Shown here in pieces: positions 33,256 to 39,815 of a DNA stretch of 39,815 bases. A program made the position numbers and the translations under genes. This DNA comes from DASUXA01 sp036378155. GTDB lineage: Bacteria; Actinomycetota; Actinomycetes; Mycobacteriales; Micromonosporaceae. The stretch covers positions 1-39,815 of the forward strand of contig DASUXA010000039.1 of the NCBI GenBank assembly GCA_036378155.1. Reading direction: 5' to 3'. Within the stretch, counting starts at the first letter, position 1. Each line of letters opens with the position of its first letter. The notes under the pieces are model-generated. The model saw nothing but the letters and a program-made list of their open reading frames with translations. It was not told the DNA's origin and did no database searches.

Positions 33256-34116
33256 ATGGTGGACGTCGCCCGGCTTCTCGACGACCTGGCAGCGGAATCC
33301 GCCGCCCTCGACGCGATCGTGGCGTCCCTGGACGAGGCGGGCTGGGCGACTGCCACGCCCGCCGCCGGCTGGACGGTCGCCCATCAGATCGCGCACCTGA
33401 CCTGGACCGACGAGGTATCCCTGGAGTCGGTCACCGACCCGGACGCGTTCGCGGCGACGCTGGCATCGGCAGCCGCCGACCCGAGCGGGTTCGTCGAACG
33501 TGCCGCAGAGCGCGTTCTCGCCGCCGCGAACCCGCCGGACGCGCTGCTGTCCCGCTGGCGCGGGGGGCGGACCGCGCTCGCCGAGGCGCTCGCCGTGCGC
33601 GCCGGGTCGGGCGGGACCGACGCGCGTGGCAAGCTGCCCTGGTTCGGTACCGCGCTGTCGCCGGCGAGCATGGTCACCGCGCGGCTGATGGAGACCTGGG
33701 CGCACGGCGTCGACGTACGCGACGCGCTCGGCGTTCCCACCGCGACCACCCCGAGGCTGCGGCACATCGCGTATCTGGGGTTCCGCACCCTCGCCCACGG
33801 CTTCGTCGCGCATGGGCGGCGCCCGCCGGAGCAGCCGGTGTACCTGGCGCTGACCGGTACCGGGGGCGAGCCGTGGACGTTCGGCGACCCGGACGCCGCC
33901 GACCGGGTCGAGGGACCGGCGCTCGACTTCTGCCTCCTGGTCACCCAGCGCCGGCACCGCGACGACCTGGCGCTGGTCGCCACCGGTACCGTCGCCGACG
34001 AGTGGCTGGACGTGGCGCAGTGCTTCGCCGGCCCCCCTGGGGCCGGCCGCGAACCAACCCCCGGCCCCTCTGGGGCAGGGCGGAAACCTAGCGAACCGGA
34101 AGAGGCGCGGGCGTGA
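33256..34116 (+). CDS. TIGR03084/MDMPI-type metal-binding protein
   Basis: A 286-residue protein of the DinB/MDMPI superfamily, TIGR03084-like: the N-terminal four-helix domain has GWTVAHQIAHLTWTDE with a metal-binding His, and later histidines (ETWAHGVDV) complete the site. Function is unknown; mycothiol-dependent relatives act as isomerases or thiol transferases, and this group is repeatedly found with acyl-CoA catabolic genes. It starts directly after the TetR stop, with GGAGG upstream. The last 25 residues come from two near-copies of a palindromic element (34027-34080) encoding GPxGAGRxP, an evident add-on. Confidence 0.8.
   Translation: MVDVARLLDDLAAESAALDAIVASLDEAGWATATPAAGWTVAHQIAHLTWTDEVSLESVTDPDAFAATLASAAADPSGFVERAAERVLAAANPPDALLSRWRGGRTALAEALAVRAGSGGTDARGKLPWFGTALSPASMVTARLMETWAHGVDVRDALGVPTATTPRLRHIAYLGFRTLAHGFVAHGRRPPEQPVYLALTGTGGEPWTFGDPDAADRVEGPALDFCLLVTQRRHRDDLALVATGTVADEWLDVAQCFAGPPGAGREPTPGPSGAGRKPSEPEEARA
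34027..34080. repeat. Pair of palindromic elements in a gene 3' end
   Basis: GCCGGCCCC-CCT-GGGGCCGGC (34027-34047) is a perfect 9-bp stem with a 3-base loop. About 20 bases later CCGGCCCC-TCT-GGGGCAGG (34061-34079) repeats it imperfectly. Both lie in frame within the C-terminus of the TIGR03084 gene. They resemble REP-like elements or slippage products. Confidence 0.6.
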
Positions 34117-35891
34117 GCGCCGGAGTGCTGCGCGTCGGCAACGCGTCCGGGTTCTACGGCGACCGGTTCGATGCGTTCCGGGAAATGGTCGAGGGCGCGG
34201 CTCTCGACGTACTCACCGGCGACTACCTCGCCGAACTCACCATGCTGATCCTCGGGCGGGACCGGATGAAGGACCCGTCGCTCGGGTACGCGCGTACCTT
34301 CCTGCGGCAGATGGAGTCGTGCCTCGGCACGGCGCTGGACCGTGGGGTACGCATCGTGGTGAACGCGGGCGGGCTGAACTCCGCCGGACTCGCCGAGGCG
34401 CTGCACGCGCTCGCCGGGCGGCTCGGTCTGCCGGTACGGGTCGGGCGCGTCGAAGGCGACGCGATCGATCGTCCGGACGCGTTGACCGCCAACGCGTACC
34501 TGGGCGCCTTCGGCATCGCCGAGTGCCTGCGCGCCGGGGCGGACGTGGTGGTGACCGGGCGGGTCACCGACGCGTCGCTGGTCGTCGGGGCGGCGATCGC
34601 CAGGTTCGGGTGGGGTCGCGAGGAGTACGACGCGCTCGCCGGCGCCACGGTCGCGGGGCATGTCCTCGAATGCGGGGCGCAGGCGACCGGGGGCAACTTC
34701 GCGTTCTTCCGGGAGATCCCGGACCTGCGCCGTCCAGGCTTCCCCGTCGCCGAGATCGCGCCGGACGGGTCCAGCGTGATCACCAAACCCGACGGTACCG
34801 GCGGAGCGGTCACCGTCGAGACGGTCACCGCGCAACTGCTGTACGAGGTGGGCGCGCCCGCGTACCTGGGACCGGACGTGGTCACCCATCTCGACACGGT
34901 GACCTTGGTCGACGACGGCCCGAACCGGGTGCGGGTCGCCGGGGTACGCGGCACTCCTCCCCCGCCCGACCTGAAGGTCGGCGTGAACAACCTGGGCGGC
35001 TTCCGCAACACGATGACCTTCGTGCTGTGCGGACTGGACGTCGAGGCAAAGGCTGACCTGGTACGCGAGCAGATCGAGGCGGCGGTCGGCAAGGACGGGC
35101 TGGAATTCGACCTCGCCCGTACCGACCACCGGGACGCGACGAGTACCGAGACCGCGAGCGCGCTGCTGCACGTCCACATCCGCGACAGCGACCCCAAGCG
35201 CGCCGGTCGGGTGTTCTCGCAGGCAGCGGTCGAGCTGGCGCTCGCCTCGTACCCCGGCTGCACGCTGACCACCCTGCCCGGCGACGCCACGCCGTTCGGG
35301 GTGTTCACCGCCCACTTCGTACCGCAGGAGTCGGTCGAACACGTCGCGGTCCTGCCGGGCGGCGAACGGGTCGTGATCGCCCCGCCGCCCCGCACCGCAC
35401 CGGTACCACCCCCGCCACCGGCGACCCAGCCCGAGGAGTCCGGACCGCCGGGCGAGGCGGAACTGTCGACGCCCGGCGTGGGCGGCGCGGCTTCCGCCGC
35501 GCCGCCGACCGGACCGACGTCGACCGCACCGCCGCCGACCGGACCCACGTCGACCGGACCGACCCGGCGAGTTCCGCTCGGCACCGTGGTCGGGGCGCGC
35601 TCGGGCGACAAGGGCGGCGACGCGAACCTGGGCGTCTGGGCGCGCACCGACGAGGCGTACCGGTGGCTGCGCGCCACGCTCACCGTCGACGCGGTCAAGC
35701 GACTGCTGCCCGAGGCGGCGCCGCTGGACGTCGACCGGTACGAACTGCCCAACCTGCGGGCCGTCAACTTCGTGCTGCACGGGCTGCTCGGTCAGGGTGT
35801 CGCCGCGTCCACCCGGTTCGACCCCCAAGCCAAGGCGCTCGGCGAGTGGCTGCGTTCCCGGCTGGTCGACATCCCGGAGGCGCTGCTGTGA
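34113..35891 (+). CDS. AtuA-like acyclic terpene utilisation family protein (DUF1446)
   Basis: A 592-residue two-domain protein. The large DUF1446/AtuA domain (1-420; GNASGFYGDR, GGLNSAGLAEAL, VTGRVTDASLVVGAA) is joined by a Pro/Thr-rich linker (about 428-487) to a small C-terminal ferredoxin-fold-like domain (ARSGDKGGDANLGVWA onward). AtuA is required for citronellol and geraniol catabolism in Pseudomonas, but its reaction is not established. GTG 34113 overlaps the previous stop (GTGA), and the next gene overlaps this stop, so translation is coupled. The linker contains a tandem repeat of PPTGPTST (35502-35558). Confidence 0.9.
   Translation: MSAGVLRVGNASGFYGDRFDAFREMVEGAALDVLTGDYLAELTMLILGRDRMKDPSLGYARTFLRQMESCLGTALDRGVRIVVNAGGLNSAGLAEALHALAGRLGLPVRVGRVEGDAIDRPDALTANAYLGAFGIAECLRAGADVVVTGRVTDASLVVGAAIARFGWGREEYDALAGATVAGHVLECGAQATGGNFAFFREIPDLRRPGFPVAEIAPDGSSVITKPDGTGGAVTVETVTAQLLYEVGAPAYLGPDVVTHLDTVTLVDDGPNRVRVAGVRGTPPPPDLKVGVNNLGGFRNTMTFVLCGLDVEAKADLVREQIEAAVGKDGLEFDLARTDHRDATSTETASALLHVHIRDSDPKRAGRVFSQAAVELALASYPGCTLTTLPGDATPFGVFTAHFVPQESVEHVAVLPGGERVVIAPPPRTAPVPPPPPATQPEESGPPGEAELSTPGVGGAASAAPPTGPTSTAPPPTGPTSTGPTRRVPLGTVVGARSGDKGGDANLGVWARTDEAYRWLRATLTVDAVKRLLPEAAPLDVDRYELPNLRAVNFVLHGLLGQGVAASTRFDPQAKALGEWLRSRLVDIPEALL
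35502..35558. repeat. Tandem repeat in the AtuA interdomain linker
   Basis: A 27-base unit (35502-35528) is followed by a 30-base variant (35529-35558) with an extra CCG. Together they encode two copies of PPTGPTST in the linker between the two domains, so the frame is kept and the folded domains are untouched. Confidence 0.55.
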
Positions 35892-37024
35892 ACGGGTTCG
35901 ACACCTCGGAGCGACGCGCGCTGCGCGACCTGACCAGGCGGTTCACCGAGCGTGAGGTGGTACCGCACCTGTCCGGCTGGGAACGCGCCGGTGAGGTGCC
36001 CCGCGATCTGCACCGCAAGGCGGCGCAGGCGGGGCTGCTCGGCGTCGGGTACCCGGAGGACGTCGGCGGCAGCGGCGGCGACCTGCTGGACAGCGTCGTG
36101 GCGACCGAGGAGATCATCCAGTCCGGCGGCTCGTCGGGGCTGGTCGCCGCGCTGTTCACACACGGCATCGCGGTACCGCACATCGTCTCGTCCGGCGACC
36201 GGGACCTGATCGACCGGTACGTCCGCCCCACCCTGGCGGGCGAACTGATCGGCGCGCTCGCGGTGACCGAGCCGGACGGCGGCTCGGACGTGGCGTCGCT
36301 GCGTACCACCGCGAAGCGGGACGGCGACCGGTACCTGGTGAACGGGGCGAAGACGTACATCACCAGCGGCGCCCGCGCCGACTTCGTGACCACCGCGGTA
36401 CGCACCGGGGTACCCGGCTACGGCGGCGTGTCGCTGCTGGTGGTCGACACCGACCGCGCGGGGTTCTCGGTGACCCGACGGTTGGAGAAGATGGGCTGGC
36501 ACTGCTCGGACACCGCAGAACTGTCCTATGTGGACGTCGCTGTTCCGACCAGCCGCCTGGTCGGCGCGGAGAACACCGGGTTCGCCGCGTTGATGCGCCA
36601 CTTCACACACGAGCGGATCTCGCTCGCGGTGCAGGCGTACGCGACCGCGCAGCGCTGCCTCGACCTCAGCGTCACCTGGTGCCGGGACCGCAGCACCTTC
36701 GGTCGCCCGCTGCTCGCCCGGCAGGCGGTCCGCCACCGGCTCGCCGAGATGGCGACCCGTACCGACGTCGCCCGCTGCTACGTACGGCAGGTTGCGATCC
36801 GCGTGCTCGCCGGCGAGGCGAGCCCGGTCCAGACGGCGATGGCGAAGAACGCCGCGGTCGCGACCTGCGCCTTCGTCGTCGACCAGGCGGTACAGCTGCA
36901 CGGCGGGTTCGGCTACATGCGCGACGCCGAGGTCGAGCGGCACTACCGGGACGCCCGGATTCTCGGCATCGGCGGCGGTACCACGGAGATCATGAACGAA
37001 CTCATCGCCCGGCAGTGGGAGTAG
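35888..37024 (+). CDS. Acyl-CoA dehydrogenase, branched-chain (isovaleryl/citronellyl) type
   Basis: A 378-residue FAD flavoprotein catalysing alpha,beta-desaturation of an acyl-CoA. Signatures: ALAVTEPDGGSDV and the C-terminal QLHGGFGYMRDAEVERHYRDARILGIGGGTTEI. The Glu at the MCAD/SCAD position in this motif is Gly here. Glu242 in FTHERISLAVQA aligns by eye with the catalytic Glu of isovaleryl-CoA and long-chain dehydrogenases. That suits a branched substrate and the carboxylase downstream. GTG 35888 overlaps the atuA stop (GTGA). The exact substrate is not determined by sequence. Confidence 0.94.
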   Translation: MNGFDTSERRALRDLTRRFTEREVVPHLSGWERAGEVPRDLHRKAAQAGLLGVGYPEDVGGSGGDLLDSVVATEEIIQSGGSSGLVAALFTHGIAVPHIVSSGDRDLIDRYVRPTLAGELIGALAVTEPDGGSDVASLRTTAKRDGDRYLVNGAKTYITSGARADFVTTAVRTGVPGYGGVSLLVVDTDRAGFSVTRRLEKMGWHCSDTAELSYVDVAVPTSRLVGAENTGFAALMRHFTHERISLAVQAYATAQRCLDLSVTWCRDRSTFGRPLLARQAVRHRLAEMATRTDVARCYVRQVAIRVLAGEASPVQTAMAKNAAVATCAFVVDQAVQLHGGFGYMRDAEVERHYRDARILGIGGGTTEIMNELIARQWE

Positions 37025-37026
37025 CG

Positions 37027-38625
37027 ATGCCGACTCTGACCACCGCGATCGATCCCGCCTCGCCCGGCTTCGCGGAGAACCGGGCGGCGATGCTGGACCG
37101 CCTCGCCGAACTCGAGGCGGCGCTGGAGGCGGCGCGGGCCGGCGGCGGCGAGAAGTACACGACCAGGCACCACGCGCGCGGCAAGTTGCTGCCTCGCGAG
37201 CGGATCGAACTGCTCGTCGACCGCGATGCGCCGTTCCTGGAGATCTGCCCGGTGGCGGCGTGGGGCAGCGAGTACCCGGTGGGCGCGAGTTCGGTGTGCG
37301 GAGTCGGCGTGATCGAGGGCGTCGAATGCGTGGTCATCGCGAACGACCCGACGGTCCGGGGCGGCGCGGTCAACCCGTACTCGCTGAAGAAGACCAACCG
37401 GGCGGGCGAGATCGCCGCCGCGAACCGGCTACCGCTGATCAACCTGGTCGAGTCGGGCGGCGCGGACCTGCCGAACCAGGCGGAGATCTTCATTCCCGGC
37501 GGGCGGGCGTTCCGCGACCTGACCCGACTGTCGGCGGCCCGGATACCGACCGTCTCGGTGGTGTTCGGCAACGCGACGGCGGGCGGCGCGTACGTGCCGG
37601 GCATGTCCGACTACACGATCTTCGTCAGGGACCGGGCGAAGGTGTTCCTGGCGGGACCGCCGCTGGTCAAGATGGCGACCGGTGAGGAGGCGGACGACGA
37701 GTCGCTGGGCGGGGCGCACATGCACGCGACCCGGTCCGGGCTCGCCGACTTCCTCGCCGAGGACGAGCGCGACGCGATCCGGCTGTGCCGGGCGACGGTA
37801 CGGCGGCTCAACTGGCGCAAGCTGGGACCGCCGCCGCGTGGCGGCGGCGAGCCGCCCAGGTACGACCCGGAGGAGCTGCTCGGCATCCCGAGCGCCGACC
37901 TGCGGGTGCCGTACGACCCGCGCGAGATCCTCGCCCGCGTGCTGGACGGTTCCCGGTTCGACGAGTTCAAGCCGGCGTACGGGACGGCGCTGGTCACCGG
38001 CTGGGGCGAGCTGCACGGGTACCCGATCGGCGTGCTCGCCAATGCCCGTGGCGTGCTGTTCAACGAGGAGTCGCAGAAGGCGACCCAGTTCATCCAGCTC
38101 GCCAACGCGTCCGACACTCCGCTGCTGTTCCTGCAGAACACCACCGGGTACATGGTCGGCGCCGAGTACGAGCAGCGCGGCATCATCAAGCACGGCGCAC
38201 TGATGATCAACGCGGTCGCCAACTCCACGGTGCCGCACCTGACGCTGAACATCGGGGCGAGTTACGGCGCCGGCAACTACGGCATGTGCGGGCGCGCGTA
38301 CGAGCCGCGTTTCCTGTTCGCCTGGCCGAACTCCAAGTCGGCGGTGATGGGCGGGCGGGAACTCGCCGGGGTGATGGAGATCGTTTCCCGGCAGGCTGCC
38401 GCCGCGCGGGGCGTGCCGTTCGACGAGGAGGCGGCGGCGAGCGCCCGCGCCATGATCGAGTACAAGATCGACCAGGACTCGGCGGCGCTGGCGATGTCGG
38501 GTCGGCTGTACGACGACGGCGTGATCGACCCGCGCGACACCCGCACGGTGCTCGGCATCTGCCTGTCCGCGATCCACAACGCGCCGGTCGAGGGCGCGGA
38601 CGGCTTCGGCGTCTTCCGGATGTGA
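37027..38625 (+). CDS. Acyl-CoA carboxylase carboxyltransferase (beta) subunit, MCC/GCC type
   Basis: A 532-residue carboxyltransferase. The segment NIGASYGAGNYGMCGRAYEPRF... followed by WPNSKSAVMGG is characteristic of methylcrotonyl- and geranyl-CoA carboxylases rather than propionyl- or acetyl-CoA carboxylases. The N-terminal crotonase half has GNATAGGAYVPGMSDY. It transfers CO2 from carboxybiotin to a 3-methyl-enoyl-CoA, the product expected from the preceding dehydrogenase. ATG 37027 is two bases after the previous stop; no strong ribosome site, so coupling is likely. GAGGGG after its stop serves the next gene. Confidence 0.95.
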   Translation: MPTLTTAIDPASPGFAENRAAMLDRLAELEAALEAARAGGGEKYTTRHHARGKLLPRERIELLVDRDAPFLEICPVAAWGSEYPVGASSVCGVGVIEGVECVVIANDPTVRGGAVNPYSLKKTNRAGEIAAANRLPLINLVESGGADLPNQAEIFIPGGRAFRDLTRLSAARIPTVSVVFGNATAGGAYVPGMSDYTIFVRDRAKVFLAGPPLVKMATGEEADDESLGGAHMHATRSGLADFLAEDERDAIRLCRATVRRLNWRKLGPPPRGGGEPPRYDPEELLGIPSADLRVPYDPREILARVLDGSRFDEFKPAYGTALVTGWGELHGYPIGVLANARGVLFNEESQKATQFIQLANASDTPLLFLQNTTGYMVGAEYEQRGIIKHGALMINAVANSTVPHLTLNIGASYGAGNYGMCGRAYEPRFLFAWPNSKSAVMGGRELAGVMEIVSRQAAAARGVPFDEEAAASARAMIEYKIDQDSAALAMSGRLYDDGVIDPRDTRTVLGICLSAIHNAPVEGADGFGVFRM

Positions 38626-38633
38626 GGGGTGGC

Positions 38634-39815
38634 ATGATCCGTCGACTGCTGGTCGCCAACCGGGGCGAGATCGCCCGCCGGGTCTTCGCCACCTGCCGCG
38701 ACCTGGGCATCGAGACGGTCGCCGTGTACTCCGACGCGGACGCCGATGCCCCGCACGTGACAGAGGCGGACCTCGCGGTACGCCTGCCTGGTGACGCGCC
38801 GAGCGACACGTACCTGCGTGCCGACCTGATCGTGGCGGCAGCCCTACGCGCCGGCGCGGACGCGGTACACCCCGGCTACGGGTTCCTCTCCGAAAACGCC
38901 GACTTCGCGACCGCGGTCCTCGACGCCGGGCTGACCTGGGTCGGACCGCCGCCCAAGGCGATCGCCCTGATGGGCTCGAAGTTGGAGGCGAAGAACCTGC
39001 TCGCCGACGCGGGCGTACCGATGCTGCCCAGCTGGACCGACCCGGACCAGGCGGACAGCTTCCCGGTGCTGGTCAAGGCGTCCGCCGGGGGTGGCGGGCG
39101 CGGCATGCGGGTGGTACGCGAACGTGCGGCGCTCGCCGAGGCGGCGGCGTCGGCGAGTCGCGAGGCGGCTGCCGCGTTCGGCGACGGCACCGTGTTCATC
39201 GAGCGGTACGTCGAACCCGCCCGGCACGTCGAGGTGCAGGTCTTCGCCGACACCCACGGCACGGTGACCACGTTCGGCGAGCGCGAGTGCTCGATCCAGC
39301 GGCGGCACCAGAAGATCGTCGAGGAGGCGCCGTCCCCGGCGGTGTCGACGGACCTGCGGGAGCGGCTGTGCGCGGCGGCGGTCGCCGCCGCGCGGGCGGT
39401 CGGCTACGTCGGCGCCGGTACCGTCGAGTTCCTGCTCGCCCCGACCGGCGAGTTCTACTTCCTGGAAATGAACACCCGGCTGCAGGTCGAGCACCCGGTG
39501 ACCGAGTGTGTGTACGGGGTGGACCTGGTCCGGCTGCAACTGCTGGTCGCCGAGGGCGCGGCACTGCCGTACCCGACGGCAGCGGCGGCGCGACCGGCAA
39601 CCGCCGTGGTGCCGGCGCGACCGGCAGCCGCCGTGGTGCCGGCGCGGTCGGGTACGACCGCCGTGGTGCCGCCGGCGCGTGGGCATGCGATCGAGGTGCG
39701 GCTGTACGCGGAGGACCCGGCGGAGGGCTGGCGACCGTCGACCGGCAGGCTGCACGCGTTCGAGGTACCCCGCGTCGACGCGGCATTCGCCGCGTTGTCG
39801 GGCGCGGGGGTGCGG
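38634..39815 (+). CDS. Acyl-CoA carboxylase biotin carboxylase (alpha) subunit, partial
   Basis: The first 394 residues, cut by the right edge; the biotin carrier domain is not visible. ATG 38634 has GAGGGG four bases upstream. Biotin-carboxylase motifs: LLVANRGEIARR, GYGFLSENADFA, ATP-grasp KASAGGGGRGMR, ERECSIQRRHQKIVEEAPS and EMNTRLQVEHPVTE. It carboxylates biotin using ATP and bicarbonate for the beta subunit upstream. Between LLVAEGAALPYP and GHAIEVRLYAEDP there is an Ala/Pro/Val insertion made of a tandem repeat (39588-39671), unusual within this conserved region. Confidence 0.95.
   Translation, partial: MIRRLLVANRGEIARRVFATCRDLGIETVAVYSDADADAPHVTEADLAVRLPGDAPSDTYLRADLIVAAALRAGADAVHPGYGFLSENADFATAVLDAGLTWVGPPPKAIALMGSKLEAKNLLADAGVPMLPSWTDPDQADSFPVLVKASAGGGGRGMRVVRERAALAEAAASASREAAAAFGDGTVFIERYVEPARHVEVQVFADTHGTVTTFGERECSIQRRHQKIVEEAPSPAVSTDLRERLCAAAVAAARAVGYVGAGTVEFLLAPTGEFYFLEMNTRLQVEHPVTECVYGVDLVRLQLLVAEGAALPYPTAAAARPATAVVPARPAAAVVPARSGTTAVVPPARGHAIEVRLYAEDPAEGWRPSTGRLHAFEVPRVDAAFAALSGAGVR
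39588..39671. repeat. In-frame tandem repeat inside the biotin carboxylase gene
   Basis: Units at 39588-39614 and 39615-39641 (27 bases, one difference) and a diverged 30-base unit at 39642-39671 encode three copies of an ARPAxAVVP-like peptide. All lengths are multiples of three, so the frame is kept. It looks like a minisatellite. Confidence 0.8.

Noticed and set aside
1..39815. tRNA, rRNA, CRISPR, insertion sequences, prophage or att sites
   Set aside because: No cloverleaf-like arms, spaced direct repeats, transposase or integrase sequences were recognised on either strand by reading; composition is uniform throughout.

Overview
This window comes from a high-GC actinomycete chromosome, most likely Micromonosporaceae. 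The evidence is very GC-rich coding sequence with strong third-position bias, frequent GTG starts, GTGA/ATGA start-stop overlaps, and two gene blocks in the same order as in Mycobacterium tuberculosis. The blocks are hpt-tilS-DUF2342 protease-dacB-ppa (with ftsH and folE alongside) and crp/nth-tlpA-nudix-marP. The family guess rests on general resemblance only. The palindrome GGTACC is strikingly frequent: about 73 by manual count, where base composition predicts about 13.

Layout. 1-838 (minus): two overlapping genes for WXG100/PPE-like type VII secretion (T7SS) proteins; the second runs off the left edge. 982-2148 (plus): an MFS transporter, divergent from them across a perfect 9-bp inverted repeat. 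2193-5601 (plus): a compact three-gene unit made of an FtsK/EccC-like ATPase with one intact and one apparently decayed ATPase domain, a coiled-coil membrane protein, and an 86-aa coiled-coil protein. I consider this unit the best candidate for an undescribed system. 5651-15007 (minus): the housekeeping block folE, ftsH, hpt, ggt, tilS, a DUF2342 zinc protease and dacB, with ppa divergent at 15086. 15685-22484: a partial ESX locus with eccD (minus), then eccC and mycP (plus). eccB, eccE and esxA/B are absent from the window.

22608-28772: marP, a CoA-pyrophosphatase Nudix gene, a TlpA-like lipoprotein gene and nth form a minus-strand operon, followed upstream by capA and cbiZ. crp reads the other way. 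29020-32123: a membrane-GAF-PAS-GGDEF-EAL cyclic-di-GMP protein split by an apparent frameshift at about 30031-30036. 32133-32564 (minus): a tyrosine-phosphatase-like protein. 32656-39815 (plus): a tightly packed TetR-controlled acyl-CoA catabolic operon with a TIGR03084 protein, an AtuA/DUF1446 protein, an acyl-CoA dehydrogenase with an isovaleryl-type catalytic Glu, a methylcrotonyl/geranyl-type carboxyltransferase, and a biotin carboxylase cut by the right edge. A clear AT-rich operator lies upstream of the TetR gene.

The genes fall into three themes. The first is T7SS machinery and likely substrates around a housekeeping core. The second is envelope and stress proteases (FtsH, MarP, mycosin) with peptidoglycan enzymes. 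The third is branched-chain acyl-CoA oxidation under a dedicated repressor. A recurring oddity is short in-frame or 3'-end tandem repeats, seen in dacB, cbiZ, atuA, the TIGR03084 gene, the biotin carboxylase gene, the mycP-marP gap and the tlpA-nudix junction. No tRNA, rRNA, IS element or CRISPR array was seen.
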